The position numbers and the translations under genes are program-made. Positions 20,190 to 30,905 of a stretch of DNA of 64,000 nt are shown one piece after another. Source of the DNA: Sphingomonas sp. AR_OL41 (lineage in GTDB: Bacteria > Pseudomonadota > Alphaproteobacteria > Sphingomonadales > Sphingomonadaceae); NCBI RefSeq assembly GCF_029911635.1, contig NZ_JARYTI010000001.1, positions 1 to 64,000 on the forward strand. The letters run 5' to 3'. A model generated the notes under the pieces. It saw only the letters and a list, made by a program, of their open reading frames with translations, made no database searches and had not been told where the DNA came from. Numbering within the stretch: position 1 is the first letter of the stretch; each line of letters begins with the position of its first letter.

Positions 20190-21235
20190 GCCGGAACTCC
20201 CACACGCTGCCACATCAGGAAGCCGGAAACGAGGAACACCCAGAACAGCGACAGGGGCAGGAAGATCTTCCAGCCCAGCCGCATCAGCTGGTCGTAGCGA
20301 TAGCGCGGGACGGTCGCCTTGACCCAACTGAACAGGAAGAAGAACAGCAGGAACTTGCCGAACAGCCAGATGATCCCCGGCACGGCATAGAGCGGCGCCC
20401 AGTCGAGCGGCGGCAGGTAGCCACCCCAGAACAAGGTCGCGTTGAGCACGCACATCAGGATGACGTTGGCATACTCACCCAGCCAGTAGAGCGCGAAGCT
20501 CATTGACGAATATTCGGTCTGATAACCGGCGACGAGCTCACTCTCCGCCTCGGTCAGGTCGAACGGCGCGCGCTGCGTCTCGGCCAGCGAGGAGATGAAG
20601 AACACCACCGCCATCGGGAACAGCAGCGGGTTGGCGGCGAAGAAGTTGAACGGGCCGATCGCGCCCTGCTGCGCCTCGACGATCTTCGACAGGTTGAAGC
20701 TGCCGGACCACATCACCACCGAGATCAGCACGAAGCCGATCGCGACCTCGTAGCTCACCATCTGCGCCGCGGCGCGGATCGCCGAGTAGAAGGGGTATTT
20801 CGAGTTCGACGCCCAGCCGGCGATGACGATGCCGTAGACGCCGAGCGACGACGCCGCGAGCACATAGAGCAGCCCGACATTGATGTTCGACAGCACCACG
20901 CCAGCCTGAAACGGCACCACCGCCCACACGATCAGCGCCACCGTGAAGGTGATGATTGGCGCGAGCAGGAACAGCCCCTTGTTGGCGGCGGACGGGATGA
21001 TCGTTTCCTGCAGGAAAACCTTCAGGCCATCGGCGAAGCTCTGCAACAGGCCGAACGGCCCGACGACATTGGGGCCGCGCCGCAGCGCCATCGCCGCCCA
21101 GATCTTGCGATCGGCATAGATGATCATCGCCACCGCCAGCATCAGCGGCAGCGCGATGACGAGGATGCCGACGATCGTGGCGACGAACCACGCCCAGCCA
21201 TAGGGCATGCCGTGCGAGACGAAGAAGGCGGTCAT
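20186..21235 (-). CDS. nuoH: NADH-quinone oxidoreductase subunit H
   Basis: 349 residues, eight or nine membrane helices. It forms most of the quinone channel at the joint of the two arms. The segments [19 protein letters not shown] and [26 protein letters not shown] carry the conserved charged residues at the channel. Separated from nuoG by a hairpin repeat. Confidence 0.96.
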   Translation of the reverse strand: MTAFFVSHGMPYGWAWFVATIVGILVIALPLMLAVAMIIYADRKIWAAMALRRGPNVVGPFGLLQSFADGLKVFLQETIIPSAANKGLFLLAPIITFTVALIVWAVVPFQAGVVLSNINVGLLYVLAASSLGVYGIVIAGWASNSKYPFYSAIRAAAQMVSYEVAIGFVLISVVMWSGSFNLSKIVEAQQGAIGPFNFFAANPLLFPMAVVFFISSLAETQRAPFDLTEAESELVAGYQTEYSSMSFALYWLGEYANVILMCVLNATLFWGGYLPPLDWAPLYAVPGIIWLFGKFLLFFFLFSWVKATVPRYRYDQLMRLGWKIFLPLSLFWVFLVSGFLMWQRVGVPA

Positions 21236-21255
21236 GCGAGAACTCCCGCCTCAAT

Positions 21256-21338
21256 CGTCATCCCAGCGAAAGCTGGGATCTCGCGGTGATAGGCCGCGCC
21301 CTTGCCGCACGAGATCCCGGCTTTCGCCGGGATGACGG
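21256..21338. repeat. Paired-hairpin repeat, CGTCATCCC family, inside nuo operon
   Basis: Left arm CGTCATCCCAGCGAAAGCTG continuing GGATCTC, right arm GAGATCCCGGCTTTCGCCGG continuing GATGACGG. The arms are inverted copies about 29 bases apart, and each is itself a small hairpin around GCGAAAGC or CTTTCG. Lies between nuoG and nuoH. Confidence 0.8.
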
Positions 21339-21368
21339 AATGGGTCTGGTTTAAAGACTGAACAGCCA

Positions 21369-23369
21369 TCACTCCGCCGCCTCCGCAAAGGCCTGGCCAT
21401 GCACCAGTTCGGCCGAGCAGCGCTGCATCGTCGGGCTGGCGCGGCAGATCGCGTTGGTCAGGTAGAAATCCTTGATCGGATAACCCACTTCGCCGCTCGC
21501 CTTGGCGTCGAGCGCCGGGGCGTTCCAGGCAAACGACGTCAGCCCGAGCGTCGCGAGGTCGGGACAATCCACCGCCATCGCCGCGCGGAGCTCCTCGATC
21601 GTGTCGAACGGCAGCACCGTGCCGAGCTTCTCGCTCAGCGCGCGCAGGATCGTCCAGTCGTCGCGCGCATCGCCGGGCGGGAACACCGCGCGCTCGCCGC
21701 GCTGCACGCGGCCTTCGAGATTGACCCACGTGCCCGACTTCTCGGCATAGCTCGCGCCCGGCAACACGACATCGGCAACGGCCGCGCCCTTGTCGCCATG
21801 ATGGCCGATATAGACCTTGAAGCTGTTGGCGAAGTTCGAGAAATCGACCTCGTCGGCGCCGAGGAAGAAGACCAGCTTCGGCTTGGCCGCGACGATATCG
21901 GCAATGCCACTGGGCTGCGCCCAGCCGAGCATCAGCCCGCCCATCCGGCTCGCTGCCATGTGCAGCACGTTGAAGCCGTTCCAGCCCTCACGCACGACAT
22001 TATAGGTCTTGGCGAGCTTCAGCGCTGCGCCATGGCCGCCCTTCAGCGCTGCGCCGCCGACGATCACCATCGGCCGCTCGGCCGCCTTGAACGCGTCCAT
22101 CGCCGGCTTGGGCAGCTTGGCGAGGATCGACAGATCGTTGCCGAGCCACTCGACCTTGTAGGTCAGGTCGGTCTCCGGCCCGATCGCGAAGACCTTCGCG
22201 CCCTTCTTGATCGCCTTGCGGATCCGCGTGTTCACCAGCGGCGCTTCCCAGCGCAGATTGGTGCCGACCAGCAGGATCGCATCGGCCTTTTCGGCGCCCG
22301 CGATCGTGGTGTTGAAATTGACCGCCGCCAAAGACGACGTGTCGTAATCCATGCCCGTCTGCCGCCCTTCGAGCAGCGAAGAGCCCAGCGACGCGAGCAG
22401 CGCCTTGGCGGCATACATCGTTTCGCAATCGAGCAGATCGCCATGCACCGCGGCGACGCTGTTGCCCGGCTTTACCGCAGCGATCGCGGCGAACGCCTCT
22501 TCCCAGCTCGCTTCCACCAGCTTGCCATCCCTGCGCACGAACGGCCGGTCGAGCCGCCGCCGCACCAGGCCGTCGACCGCGTGGCGCGTCTTGTCCGAGG
22601 CCCATTCCTCGTTGACGTCCTCGTTGATCACCGGCAGCGCGCGCAGCACCTGGCGACCGCGGCTATCGAGCCGGATGTTGGTGCCAACCGCATCCATCAC
22701 GTCGATCGACAGCGTCTTCTTGAGCTCCCATGGCCGCGCCTCAAAGGCATAGGGCTTGGATGTCAGCGCGCCGACCGGGCACAGGTCGACGACATTGCCC
22801 GACAGCTCGCTGGTCACCGCGCCTTCGAGATACGACGTGATCTGCATGTCCTCGCCGCGATACAGCGCGCCGATTTCCTCGACCCCGGCGACTTCCTCGG
22901 CAAAGCGGATGCAGCGCGTGCACTGGATGCAGCGCGTCATCACCGTCTTGACGATCGGGCCCATATATTTCTCGGTCACCGCGCGCTTGTTCTCGGTGTA
23001 GCGCGAATGGCCACGGCCATAGGCCAGGCTCTGGTCCTGCAGGTCGCACTCACCGCCCTGGTCGCAAATCGGGCAGTCGAGCGGATGGTTGATCAGCAGG
23101 AATTCCATCACGCCCTCGCGGGCATTCTTCACCATCGGCGTGTTGGTGAAGATTTCCTGGTTCTCCGCCGCCGGCAACGCGCAGCTCGCCTGCGGCTTGG
23201 GCGGGCCGGGCTTCACCTCGACCAGACACATGCGGCAATTGCCGGCGATCGACAGCCGCTCATGATAACAGAAGCGCGGAATCTCCTTGCCCGCGGCCTC
23301 GCACGCCTGGAGCACGGTGGCGCCGGCCGGGACCTCGACTTCGATTCCATCGACTTTAAGTTTAGGCAT
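21369..23369 (-). CDS. nuoG: NADH-quinone oxidoreductase subunit G
   Basis: 666 residues. Iron-sulfur subunit of the peripheral arm. The N-terminal ferredoxin domain has CYHERLSIAGNCRMC (2Fe-2S), then HPLDCPICDQGGECDL (His-Cys3 4Fe-4S) and TRCIQCTRCIRF (4Fe-4S). The C-terminal part is the degenerate molybdopterin-oxidoreductase domain without cofactor. Length is typical of the alphaproteobacterial/mitochondrial type. Its start overlaps the end of a small membrane-protein gene by 8 bases. Confidence 0.95.
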   Translation of the reverse strand: MPKLKVDGIEVEVPAGATVLQACEAAGKEIPRFCYHERLSIAGNCRMCLVEVKPGPPKPQASCALPAAENQEIFTNTPMVKNAREGVMEFLLINHPLDCPICDQGGECDLQDQSLAYGRGHSRYTENKRAVTEKYMGPIVKTVMTRCIQCTRCIRFAEEVAGVEEIGALYRGEDMQITSYLEGAVTSELSGNVVDLCPVGALTSKPYAFEARPWELKKTLSIDVMDAVGTNIRLDSRGRQVLRALPVINEDVNEEWASDKTRHAVDGLVRRRLDRPFVRRDGKLVEASWEEAFAAIAAVKPGNSVAAVHGDLLDCETMYAAKALLASLGSSLLEGRQTGMDYDTSSLAAVNFNTTIAGAEKADAILLVGTNLRWEAPLVNTRIRKAIKKGAKVFAIGPETDLTYKVEWLGNDLSILAKLPKPAMDAFKAAERPMVIVGGAALKGGHGAALKLAKTYNVVREGWNGFNVLHMAASRMGGLMLGWAQPSGIADIVAAKPKLVFFLGADEVDFSNFANSFKVYIGHHGDKGAAVADVVLPGASYAEKSGTWVNLEGRVQRGERAVFPPGDARDDWTILRALSEKLGTVLPFDTIEELRAAMAVDCPDLATLGLTSFAWNAPALDAKASGEVGYPIKDFYLTNAICRASPTMQRCSAELVHGQAFAEAAE

Positions 23370-23660
23370 TCTGAGTAGCCCCGGAGGGGTCGGCAGCGAT
23401 GGCGCTGCGAACCAAATTCAAATCATCAATCGCGCGGATCAGCAGGCGAGCAAGAAGGCCAAACGCGACCCACACCAGCGCAGTGACTGCAACCTTGAGC
23501 CAAATCACCACATATTGGACAAACAAATCGCGCGTGAGATCGACTGCAAAACCATAGTCGTAGCCGCGGATCGTTCCCTTTATCAGGAAATAACCCTGGG
23601 TTACGAACAGCAGTGTCGCCACGGCGAAGCACAGCTTGGGTATCGCGCGCAGCAGCGGCG

Positions 23661-23664
<4 letters not shown>
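23362..23664 (-). CDS. Small two-helix membrane protein between nuoF and nuoG
   Basis: 100 residues. Starts in an ATGA overlap with nuoF and overlaps nuoG by 8 bases. Two long hydrophobic segments (about 11-28 and 47-75) flank a polar loop. The composition is visibly lower in GC than nuoF and nuoG. No family recognised. The coupling suggests it is made with complex I; a role in assembly or simple hitch-hiking are both possible. Confidence 0.7.
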
Positions 23665-24971
<1,307 letters not shown>

Positions 24972-25008
24972 GAAAGACTCCAGCGAGCACGCGCGTCGCT
25001 CCCCATGT

Positions 25009-25092
25009 CCGTCATCCCAGCGAAAGCTGGGATCTCATGCGGCAAGCGCGCGCGCTCCAACCGCGAGATGCCAGCTTCCGCTGGCATGACGG
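25009..25092. repeat. Paired-hairpin repeat, CGTCATCCC family, inside nuo operon
   Basis: Left arm CCGTCATCCCAGCGAAAGCT continuing GGGATCTC; right arm GAGATGCCAGCTTCCGCTGG continuing CATGACGG. Same family as the copy between nuoG and nuoH. Located between nuoF and the 54-residue gene. Confidence 0.78.
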
Positions 25093-25107
25093 TAAAAAAT
25101 GTTGCCG

Positions 25108-25272
25108 TCACCGCCGCCCCGCCTGCTGCTGGAAGAACAGATAGACCCCCACGCCGATCGCCACGAGCACCAGCAGCGGGAGCAGCGTGAAGGTAATGCG
25201 CAGCAGCCAACCCAGCACGACCAGGCCGCCAATGACGGCCAGCACGGCGATAATTGGATTCACGTCCTTCAT
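25108..25272 (-). CDS. Small hydrophobic membrane protein between nuoE and nuoF
   Basis: 54 residues from the ATG that overlaps the nuoE stop (ATGA) and has a G-rich ribosome-binding site about 7 bases upstream; a second ATG two codons earlier sits too close to that site. Nearly the whole length is hydrophobic, forming two membrane helices, with a QQQAGRR tail. No family recognised. Too short to be sure of function; the position inside nuo supports translation. Confidence 0.6.
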   Translation of the reverse strand: MKDVNPIIAVLAVIGGLVVLGWLLRITFTLLPLLVLVAIGVGVYLFFQQQAGRR

Positions 25273-25937
25273 GCCCATTCCCCCCGGTAATCGTGGTTCT
25301 CGGATGCCATGTCCTTGAGGCTGGTCGGGCCGCCCTCGGGGCAGCTCGCGCGGCGGCCGATCGTCGAGCCCGGCGTCGGCGTCTTGCCCTGTGCCAGCGC
25401 CTCGAGCACCGCCGTGGTGCGGTCGTAATCGAGGTCTTCGAAATTGTCGTCGTTGATCTGCACCATCGGCGCATTGGCGCACACGCCGAGGCACTCAACC
25501 TCGGTCAGCGTGAACAGCCCGTCGGGCGTGGTCTTGCCCTTGATCAGCCCGTGATTGCGGCACGCGGCGAACACATCGTCCGATCCGGCGAGCATGCACG
25601 GCGTCGTGCCACACACCTGGACATGATAGCGCCCGACCGGCGCCATGTTGAACATCGTGTAGAAGGTCGCGACTTCATAGACGCGCATATAGGGCACGCC
25701 GATTTCTCGCGCGACAAACTCGATCACCGGCACCGGCAACCAGCCCTGCGTCTGCGTCTCGGCACCAACCTGGCGCTGCGCGAGATCGAGCAACGGCAAA
25801 GACGCCGACTGCGCCCGCCCGGCCGGATAACGGCCAAGGATTTCCTTCGCCTTGGCAGCGTTCTCGGCCGTCCACGCAAACGCGCCCCAGCGCGCGCGGG
25901 TCTCGGCCTCGTCGGGGATTTGGGGTGCGTCGGCCAT
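25269..25937 (-). CDS. nuoE: NADH-quinone oxidoreductase subunit E
   Basis: 222 residues. Thioredoxin-like 2Fe-2S subunit (cluster N1a). The four cysteines are seen in CGTTPC and ECLGVCANAP, separated by about 36 residues. The start overlaps the stop of the NTF2-like gene by one base (TAATG). The C-terminal tail with SCPEGGPTSLKDM is typical of the alphaproteobacterial subunit. Confidence 0.95.
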   Translation of the reverse strand: MADAPQIPDEAETRARWGAFAWTAENAAKAKEILGRYPAGRAQSASLPLLDLAQRQVGAETQTQGWLPVPVIEFVAREIGVPYMRVYEVATFYTMFNMAPVGRYHVQVCGTTPCMLAGSDDVFAACRNHGLIKGKTTPDGLFTLTEVECLGVCANAPMVQINDDNFEDLDYDRTTAVLEALAQGKTPTPGSTIGRRASCPEGGPTSLKDMASENHDYRGEWA

Positions 25938-26284
25938 TAGCGAATGAACTCCACGCGATCGACCTTGTCGCCGCTGAAGGAATAGATGGACATGACCTCG
26001 AACTGGTCGCCGTCGGGCGCCCGCGAGACCTTCTCGTGCAGCATCACCGTCTCACCGAGCACATAGGATGAGAGGATGTCCGCCTTGTTCTCTGGAAACT
26101 GTGCGAACATCGCCTTCAGGCCGGAACGAACGCCTTCCTTGCCGTCGCGCAGCACGGCGCCACGATAGGTCGCCTCACAGGCGGCGTCGGTCATCAGTTC
26201 GACATAACCGTCCGCATCCTGCGCATTGTAGAGCGCGATCATGCGATGAGCGGTGTCGATCCGGGGATTGGGTGCATCAGCCAT
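25937..26284 (-). CDS. NTF2-like / SnoaL-type protein
   Basis: 115 residues with the cone-shaped NTF2 pattern: an N-terminal helix (HRMIALYNAQDADGYVELM), then strands, ending SIYSFSGDKVDRVEFIR. Members act as small isomerases, hydrolases or binding proteins; the sequence alone does not tell which. It lies in the nuo operon between nuoD and nuoE with one-base overlaps on both sides (TGATG and TAATG). No signal peptide. Confidence 0.72.
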   Translation of the reverse strand: MADAPNPRIDTAHRMIALYNAQDADGYVELMTDAACEATYRGAVLRDGKEGVRSGLKAMFAQFPENKADILSSYVLGETVMLHEKVSRAPDGDQFEVMSIYSFSGDKVDRVEFIR

Positions 26285-26733
26285 CAGTTGCGCTCATTAG
26301 CGAATGCGGATTCCACGCGCGCTGGAGCGGGTCGCGCATTGCGCTGTTCCAGTTCAACGGTCAGCGCGACCCCGGCAGTTGCCTCCGCGACCTTGGCGAT
26401 GACAACACGCGATTTACTCTGACCTTCAGCGCACATCCATGTCGCGAGCAACTCACCCGACTGATCATTCTTGTAGACGCGACGCAAATAACAGGGCGCT
26501 ATTTTCTTCAGGAAATCCTGACCGGAGATATTTTGCGCGCCACCTACCAAAACCTTACCGACGATCAGCGGCAACATGGCTGCAAAGTTATTGGTATCGG
26601 CGGCAACTAAGAACGACCGGACCGGTGACACGGAGGTGGCCGTTGCGGGTGCAGTTGGCGGGGCTGCCTGCCCGAACGAGGCGCTGGCCGCACAAAAAAG
26701 CCCAGCGCCAAAGATAGAATTTGTGGCCCTCAC
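26284..26733 (-). CDS. Secreted protein of unknown function inside nuo operon
   Basis: 149 residues from a GTG overlapping the nuoD stop (GTGA). Residues 1-23 form a signal peptide ending SFGQA. The mature part has two cysteines (about 81 and 101) that could form a disulfide, and no motif I recognise. GC content is clearly lower than in nuoD. It is coupled on both sides, so it is very likely translated with complex I subunits though it is exported. Confidence 0.65.
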   Translation of the reverse strand: MRATNSIFGAGLFCAASASFGQAAPPTAPATATSVSPVRSFLVAADTNNFAAMLPLIVGKVLVGGAQNISGQDFLKKIAPCYLRRVYKNDQSGELLATWMCAEGQSKSRVVIAKVAEATAGVALTVELEQRNARPAPARVESAFANERN

Positions 26734-27965
26734 CGATCGCACTCCCCGAACACGATATCGAGCGCGCCCAGGATGGCGGTCGTATCGGCGAGCATGTGTC
26801 CGCGCGACATGAAGTCCATCGCCTGGAGGTGGCTGAACGCGGTCGGGCGGATTTTGCAGCGGTACGGCTTGTTGCTGCCGTCCGACACCAGATAGACGCC
26901 GAACTCGCCCTTGGGGCTCTCGGTCGCGACATACACGTCGCCGGCCGGCACGTGATAGCCTTCGGTGTAGAGCTTGAAATGGTGGATCAGCGCTTCCATC
27001 GAGCGCTTCATCTCGCCGCGGCTCGGCGGCACGACCTTGCGGTCGAGGCTGGCGATCGGCCCTTCGGGCATTTCGGCGAGGCACTGCTTCATGATCCGCA
27101 CCGACTGGCGGACTTCCTCGACGCGCACCATGAAACGGTCATAGCAGTCGCCGCGCGTGCCGACCGGCACGTCGAAGTCCATCTTGGCGTAGACGTCATA
27201 GGGCTGCGACTTGCGTAGATCCCAGGCGATTCCCGAGCCGCGGATCATCGGGCCGGAGAAACCCCACTTCACCGCATCGTCGCGGCTGACCACGGCGATG
27301 TCGACATTGCGCTGCTTGAAGATGCGGTTGTCGGCGACGAGGCTGATCGCGTCCTCGAACAGGCGCGGCAGGCGCGTGTCGAGCCAGTCGGCGATATCGG
27401 TCAGCAGCTTGAGCGGCGCATCCTGATGCACGCCGCCGGGCCGGAAATAGGCGCTGTGCATTCGCGCGCCCGAAACCCGCTCGAAGAAGTTGAGGCAATC
27501 CTCGCGGATCTCGAACAACCACAGGTTCGGCGTCATCGCGCCGACGTCCATCACATGGCTGCCGAGGTTGAGCATGTGGTTCGAGATGCGCGTCAGCTCG
27601 GCGAAGAACACGCGGAGATATTGCGCGCGGATCGGCACTTCGAGATCGAGCAGCTTCTCGACCGCGAGCACATAGCTATGCTCCATGCACAGCGGCGAGC
27701 AATAATCGAGCCGGTCGAAATAGGGCAAAGCCTGGAGATAGGTCTTGTACTCGATCAGCTTCTCGGTGCCGCGATGCAGCAAACCGATATGCGGATCGAC
27801 CCGTTCGACGATCTCGCCGTCGAGCTCCATGACGAGCCGCAGCACGCCGTGCGCCGCAGGGTGCTGCGGGCCGAAATTGATCGTGTAGTTCTGGATCGCG
27901 ACGTCGCCCGTGGTCGGGTCGGCGGCGTCGGTCAGGCCCTCGATCTTGTCGAGCGTGTCAGCCAT
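26730..27965 (-). CDS. nuoD: NADH-quinone oxidoreductase subunit D
   Basis: 411 residues, separate from nuoC. 49-kDa subunit forming the quinone pocket with Nuo[41 protein letters not shown] and the C-terminal DIVFGECDR are characteristic. The ATG overlaps the stop of the cupin gene. Confidence 0.97.
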   Translation of the reverse strand: MADTLDKIEGLTDAADPTTGDVAIQNYTINFGPQHPAAHGVLRLVMELDGEIVERVDPHIGLLHRGTEKLIEYKTYLQALPYFDRLDYCSPLCMEHSYVLAVEKLLDLEVPIRAQYLRVFFAELTRISNHMLNLGSHVMDVGAMTPNLWLFEIREDCLNFFERVSGARMHSAYFRPGGVHQDAPLKLLTDIADWLDTRLPRLFEDAISLVADNRIFKQRNVDIAVVSRDDAVKWGFSGPMIRGSGIAWDLRKSQPYDVYAKMDFDVPVGTRGDCYDRFMVRVEEVRQSVRIMKQCLAEMPEGPIASLDRKVVPPSRGEMKRSMEALIHHFKLYTEGYHVPAGDVYVATESPKGEFGVYLVSDGSNKPYRCKIRPTAFSHLQAMDFMSRGHMLADTTAILGALDIVFGECDR

Positions 27966-28336
27966 CAGAGAGTTTCCAGCTTGGCGCGGGTGAGGTGCGA
28001 CGGGTTGACGCCGGTGTTCGGCTCGCCCTCGCGGTCGATCAACAGCACATGCGCTTCTTCTTCCGCGAATGGCCGATGCTCGATGCCGCGCGGCACCACG
28101 ATCATCTCGCCCTGGCCAAGGCGGCGCACACCGTCGCGAAACTCGATCCCGATCGCACCCTTGACGACGAGGAACAACTCATCGGTTTCCGCATGGCTGT
28201 GCCAGGCGAAATCGCCCTGCAGCTTGGCGAGGCGCAGTTCGTTACCGTTGTAAGCGCCGACAATGCGCGGGTTCCAGTGATCCGAAAATTCACCGAATTT
28301 TTCGTCGAGATTGATAATGGCCGGGGCGCCCATCAT
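27965..28336 (-). CDS. Cupin domain protein between nuoC and nuoD
   Basis: 123 residues from ATGATG overlapping the nuoC stop. A single cupin barrel: motif 1 [18 protein letters not shown] (residues 43-60) supplies H46, H48 and E53, and motif 2 PRGIEHRP supplies H87, enough to bind one metal. Similar cupins are small dioxygenases, isomerases or sensors. It is coupled to both nuoC and nuoD, so it is made at complex I stoichiometry or nearly so. Function unknown. Confidence 0.82.
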   Translation of the reverse strand: MMGAPAIINLDEKFGEFSDHWNPRIVGAYNGNELRLAKLQGDFAWHSHAETDELFLVVKGAIGIEFRDGVRRLGQGEMIVVPRGIEHRPFAEEEAHVLLIDREGEPNTGVNPSHLTRAKLETL

Positions 28337-29181
28337 GCCGCACCCTTCGGCTTGCGCGGCGCGCGCGGCTTGGCAGCCTTTTTCACCACATCGGGTTCGG
28401 CCGGCTTCGGCCCGGCATCGGGGCCAGCCTTGCCCGCCCCGGTCTGCGCCGTGTTCTCGGACACCTTGGGCGTGGCGGCCGGCGCTGCCGCCGCAGACTT
28501 CGCCGCATCGGCCTTGACGATTTCGTCGGCCTTGAGCGGCGTCGGCGCACCCTTGGCCTCGGGCAGCATGCCCTTCTCGTCGCCGGGCAGGATATAGGCA
28601 GCGCCTTCCCACGGGCTCATGAAATCGAAAGTCCGGAAATCCTGCGCCAGCTGGACGGGCTCATAGACGACGCGCTTCTGCTCTTCGGAATAACGCAACT
28701 CGACATAGCCGGTCAGCGGAAAGTCCTTGCGCTGCGGGTGACCGCGGAAACCGTAGTCGGTCAGGATGCGACGCAGATCGGCGTTGCCGACGAACAGCAC
28801 GCCATACATGTCGTACACCTCGCGCTCGAGCCAGCCGGCGACCGGCCAGATGCCCGTCACCGACGGCACCGGCTTGACCTCGTCGGTCGCGACATGGACG
28901 CGGATACGGTGGTTGCGCGTCAGGCTGAGCAGGCAATAGACCACTTCGAAGCGGTCGGGCCGCTCCGGGTAATCAACCCCGGCAATTTCCATCAGCTGCT
29001 GATATTCGAGGCCGGGCGTGTCGCGCAGCGCGGTCATCGTTGCAACGAGAGACTCGCGATCGACATGCAGCGCGACTTCGCCGACCGCGTCGACGCCCGA
29101 CAGCAGATGGCCGCCGAGCACGGCGGTCGCCGTGTCGATGATGCCGTCATTCGCGGCATAGGCCGGAGCAGGCGCCCTCAC
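28333..29181 (-). CDS. nuoC: NADH-quinone oxidoreductase subunit C with long basic tail
   Basis: 282 residues from a GTG overlapping the nuoB stop. 30-kDa subunit of the peripheral arm. [29 protein letters not shown] (118-146) is the family signature, followed by [11 protein letters not shown]. The family core ends near residue 206; residues 207-282 are an added Ala/Pro/Lys-rich, low-complexity tail ending [12 protein letters not shown], about 75 residues longer than usual. Confidence 0.95.
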   Translation of the reverse strand: MRAPAPAYAANDGIIDTATAVLGGHLLSGVDAVGEVALHVDRESLVATMTALRDTPGLEYQQLMEIAGVDYPERPDRFEVVYCLLSLTRNHRIRVHVATDEVKPVPSVTGIWPVAGWLEREVYDMYGVLFVGNADLRRILTDYGFRGHPQRKDFPLTGYVELRYSEEQKRVVYEPVQLAQDFRTFDFMSPWEGAAYILPGDEKGMLPEAKGAPTPLKADEIVKADAAKSAAAAPAATPKVSENTAQTGAGKAGPDAGPKPAEPDVVKKAAKPRAPRKPKGAA

Positions 29182-29720
29182 CGTTCAATCGTCCCCACGC
29201 GGCGGATCTTCCGCTGCAGCTGCATGATGCCATAGAGCAGCGCTTCGGCGGTCGGCGGGCAGCCCGGCACATAGATGTCGACCGGCACGATCCGGTCGCA
29301 GCCGCGCACGACGCTATAGCTGTAGTGATAATAGCCGCCGCCATTGGCGCAGCTGCCCATCGAGATGACGTATTTCGGCTCCGACATCTGGTCGTAGACG
29401 CGGCGCAGCGCCGGGGCCATCTTGTTGCACAGCGTGCCGGCGACGATCATCACGTCCGACTGGCGCGGGCTCGCGCGCGGCGCGGCGCCGAAGCGCTCGA
29501 GATCGTAGCGCGGCATGTTGACGTGGATCATCTCGACCGCGCAGCACGCCAGGCCGAAAGTCATCCACCACAGGCTGCCGGTGCGCGCCCATTGGAACAG
29601 GTCCTCGGTCGAGGTGACGAGGAAACCCTTGTCGCCCAGCTCGCCGTTCAGCCCCTCGAAAAAGGACTGGTCGGGCGGGATGATCGCGCCGCCGGGGGCC
29701 GCGGTGAGTTCTACTCCCAC
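29178..29720 (-). CDS. nuoB: NADH-quinone oxidoreductase subunit B
   Basis: 180 residues from a GTG lying within the last codons of nuoA. Holds cluster N2, the last before quinone: GLACCAVEM (C59, C60), GSCANGG and [10 protein letters not shown] supply the four cysteines. An earlier in-frame start would overlap most of nuoA and is rejected. Confidence 0.96.
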   Translation of the reverse strand: MGVELTAAPGGAIIPPDQSFFEGLNGELGDKGFLVTSTEDLFQWARTGSLWWMTFGLACCAVEMIHVNMPRYDLERFGAAPRASPRQSDVMIVAGTLCNKMAPALRRVYDQMSEPKYVISMGSCANGGGYYHYSYSVVRGCDRIVPVDIYVPGCPPTAEALLYGIMQLQRKIRRVGTIER

Positions 29721-30085
29721 TCGAGCGCTCCCTTCTTCCAGGCATAGATGAGGCCGAGCGCGAGTTCGGCGATGAAGATCATCATCGCGATCCACGCCAC
29801 CCAGCCGAGTTTGAACACAGTGACCGCCCAAGGGTAGAGAAACGCCGCTTCGAGATCGAACACGATGAACAGGATCGCGACGAGATAGAAGCGCACGTCG
29901 AACTGGCTGCGGCTGTCCTCGAAGGCGGGGAAACCGCATTCATATTCGCTGAGCTTCTCCGGCGTCGGCTTGTGCGCGCCGGTGAAGCGCGCCGCGACGA
30001 TCGGCGCGAACACAAACACGCCGGAGATGGCAAGCGCGACCCCGAGGAACAGCAGGATCGGGAGATATTCTGACAGATCGACCAA
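29711..30085 (-). CDS. nuoA: NADH-quinone oxidoreductase subunit A
   Basis: 124 residues from a TTG at 30085, chosen because the family begins [11 protein letters not shown] and the longer open frame upstream has no family character. Three membrane helices; the loop [27 protein letters not shown] (residues 44-70) with the conserved Cys is typical. First gene of the nuo operon, with a likely promoter about 30-60 bases upstream. Confidence 0.93.
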   Translation of the reverse strand: MVDLSEYLPILLFLGVALAISGVFVFAPIVAARFTGAHKPTPEKLSEYECGFPAFEDSRSQFDVRFYLVAILFIVFDLEAAFLYPWAVTVFKLGWVAWIAMMIFIAELALGLIYAWKKGALEWE

Positions 30086-30394
30086 GGTTATCTCGCAACT
30101 GCGAAGTGATGCGGCGGCTTTAGGAGCAAGCGGGGAGTCGGGCAAGGCGTGGAGGACGTGAGAATGATTCGCAATTGGAGCCTGCGAACGTACCTGATCC
30201 GGCCGACCTCGCCTTGCGATGCTGACCGCGGTGAAATGACCGATCGCACGAAAGTGACGATACCTTCTATGCAAGGCGCCCGCACGTCGGGCAGTGCCGC
30301 CAAATCGGTCGCGAATCGCAATCAGCCGCTTTTTGGCTTGGCAACGCTCACAGGGCGCATAAGCTCGGGGCGCCATCACCTGGGGGACCTTGTT
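30086..30394. other. Intergenic region between divergent nuoA and the YbjN-like gene
   Basis: 309 bases with no credible gene on either strand. It holds the putative nuo promoter near the left end and, near the right end, a weak TTGGCA/TAAGCT pair (around 30340-30363) that could serve the YbjN-like gene. No repeat or structured RNA is evident. Confidence 0.6.
30118..30145 (-). promoter_or_regulatory. Putative nuo operon promoter
   Basis: On the minus strand, TTGCCC (30145-30140) and CTAAAG (30123-30118) are 16 bases apart, ending 32 bases before the nuoA start codon. The same CTAAAG box precedes trpB. Confidence 0.4.
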
Positions 30395-30853
30395 ATGATC
30401 CGTTATTACCTCGCCGCACTCGCCATGGCCGTCGTGCCGGCCACCGCCCATGCCCAGATCACCGCGCAGAACCCGGCCAGTGTGTCCGCTGCGATGCAGA
30501 AAGCCGGTTACGCTGCGCAGCTCACCAAAGATACGAGCGGTGACCCGATGATCACCTCATCGTCCAGCGGGTCGAGCTTCACGGTGTTCTTCTACAATTG
30601 CACCAACCACACCGACTGCCGCACGATCCAGTTTTTCGCCGGCTATCCCGACAAGACCGCCTCGCTCAGCGTCATCAACGGCTGGAACTCAGATCATCGC
30701 TTCGGCCGCGCCTATATCAGCGACAAGGGTTCGTCGCGGATCGAGATGGACGTCGACCTCGACGACGGCGGCATGAGCTACGGCCTGTTCGAGGACAATC
30801 TGCAGTTCTGGGTCGCGACGATGGCTGCGTTCGAGAAGCATATCGGCAAGTGA
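30395..30853 (+). CDS. Exported YbjN domain protein
   Basis: 152 residues, with GGGGGA ahead of the ATG. Residues 1-21 are a signal peptide ending TAHAQ. The mature part fits the YbjN/sensory-transduction-like fold: [27 protein letters not shown], then [12 protein letters not shown] and [20 protein letters not shown]. YbjN proteins are secretion-chaperone-like folds of unclear role. It is monocistronic, with a convergent neighbour. Confidence 0.75.
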   Translation: MIRYYLAALAMAVVPATAHAQITAQNPASVSAAMQKAGYAAQLTKDTSGDPMITSSSSGSSFTVFFYNCTNHTDCRTIQFFAGYPDKTASLSVINGWNSDHRFGRAYISDKGSSRIEMDVDLDDGGMSYGLFEDNLQFWVATMAAFEKHIGK

Positions 30854-30905
30854 TGGTTGCGGGGCGGGGCTTCGGCTTCGCTCCGCCAACACGCGGTGGC
30901 GCCGC

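Noticed and set aside
14084-23378. Long plus-strand frames opposite nuoN, nuoM, nuoL and nuoG (several of 300-660 codons)
   Set aside because: All are Arg/His/Asp-rich shadow translations of strongly conserved complex I genes, with no start signals.
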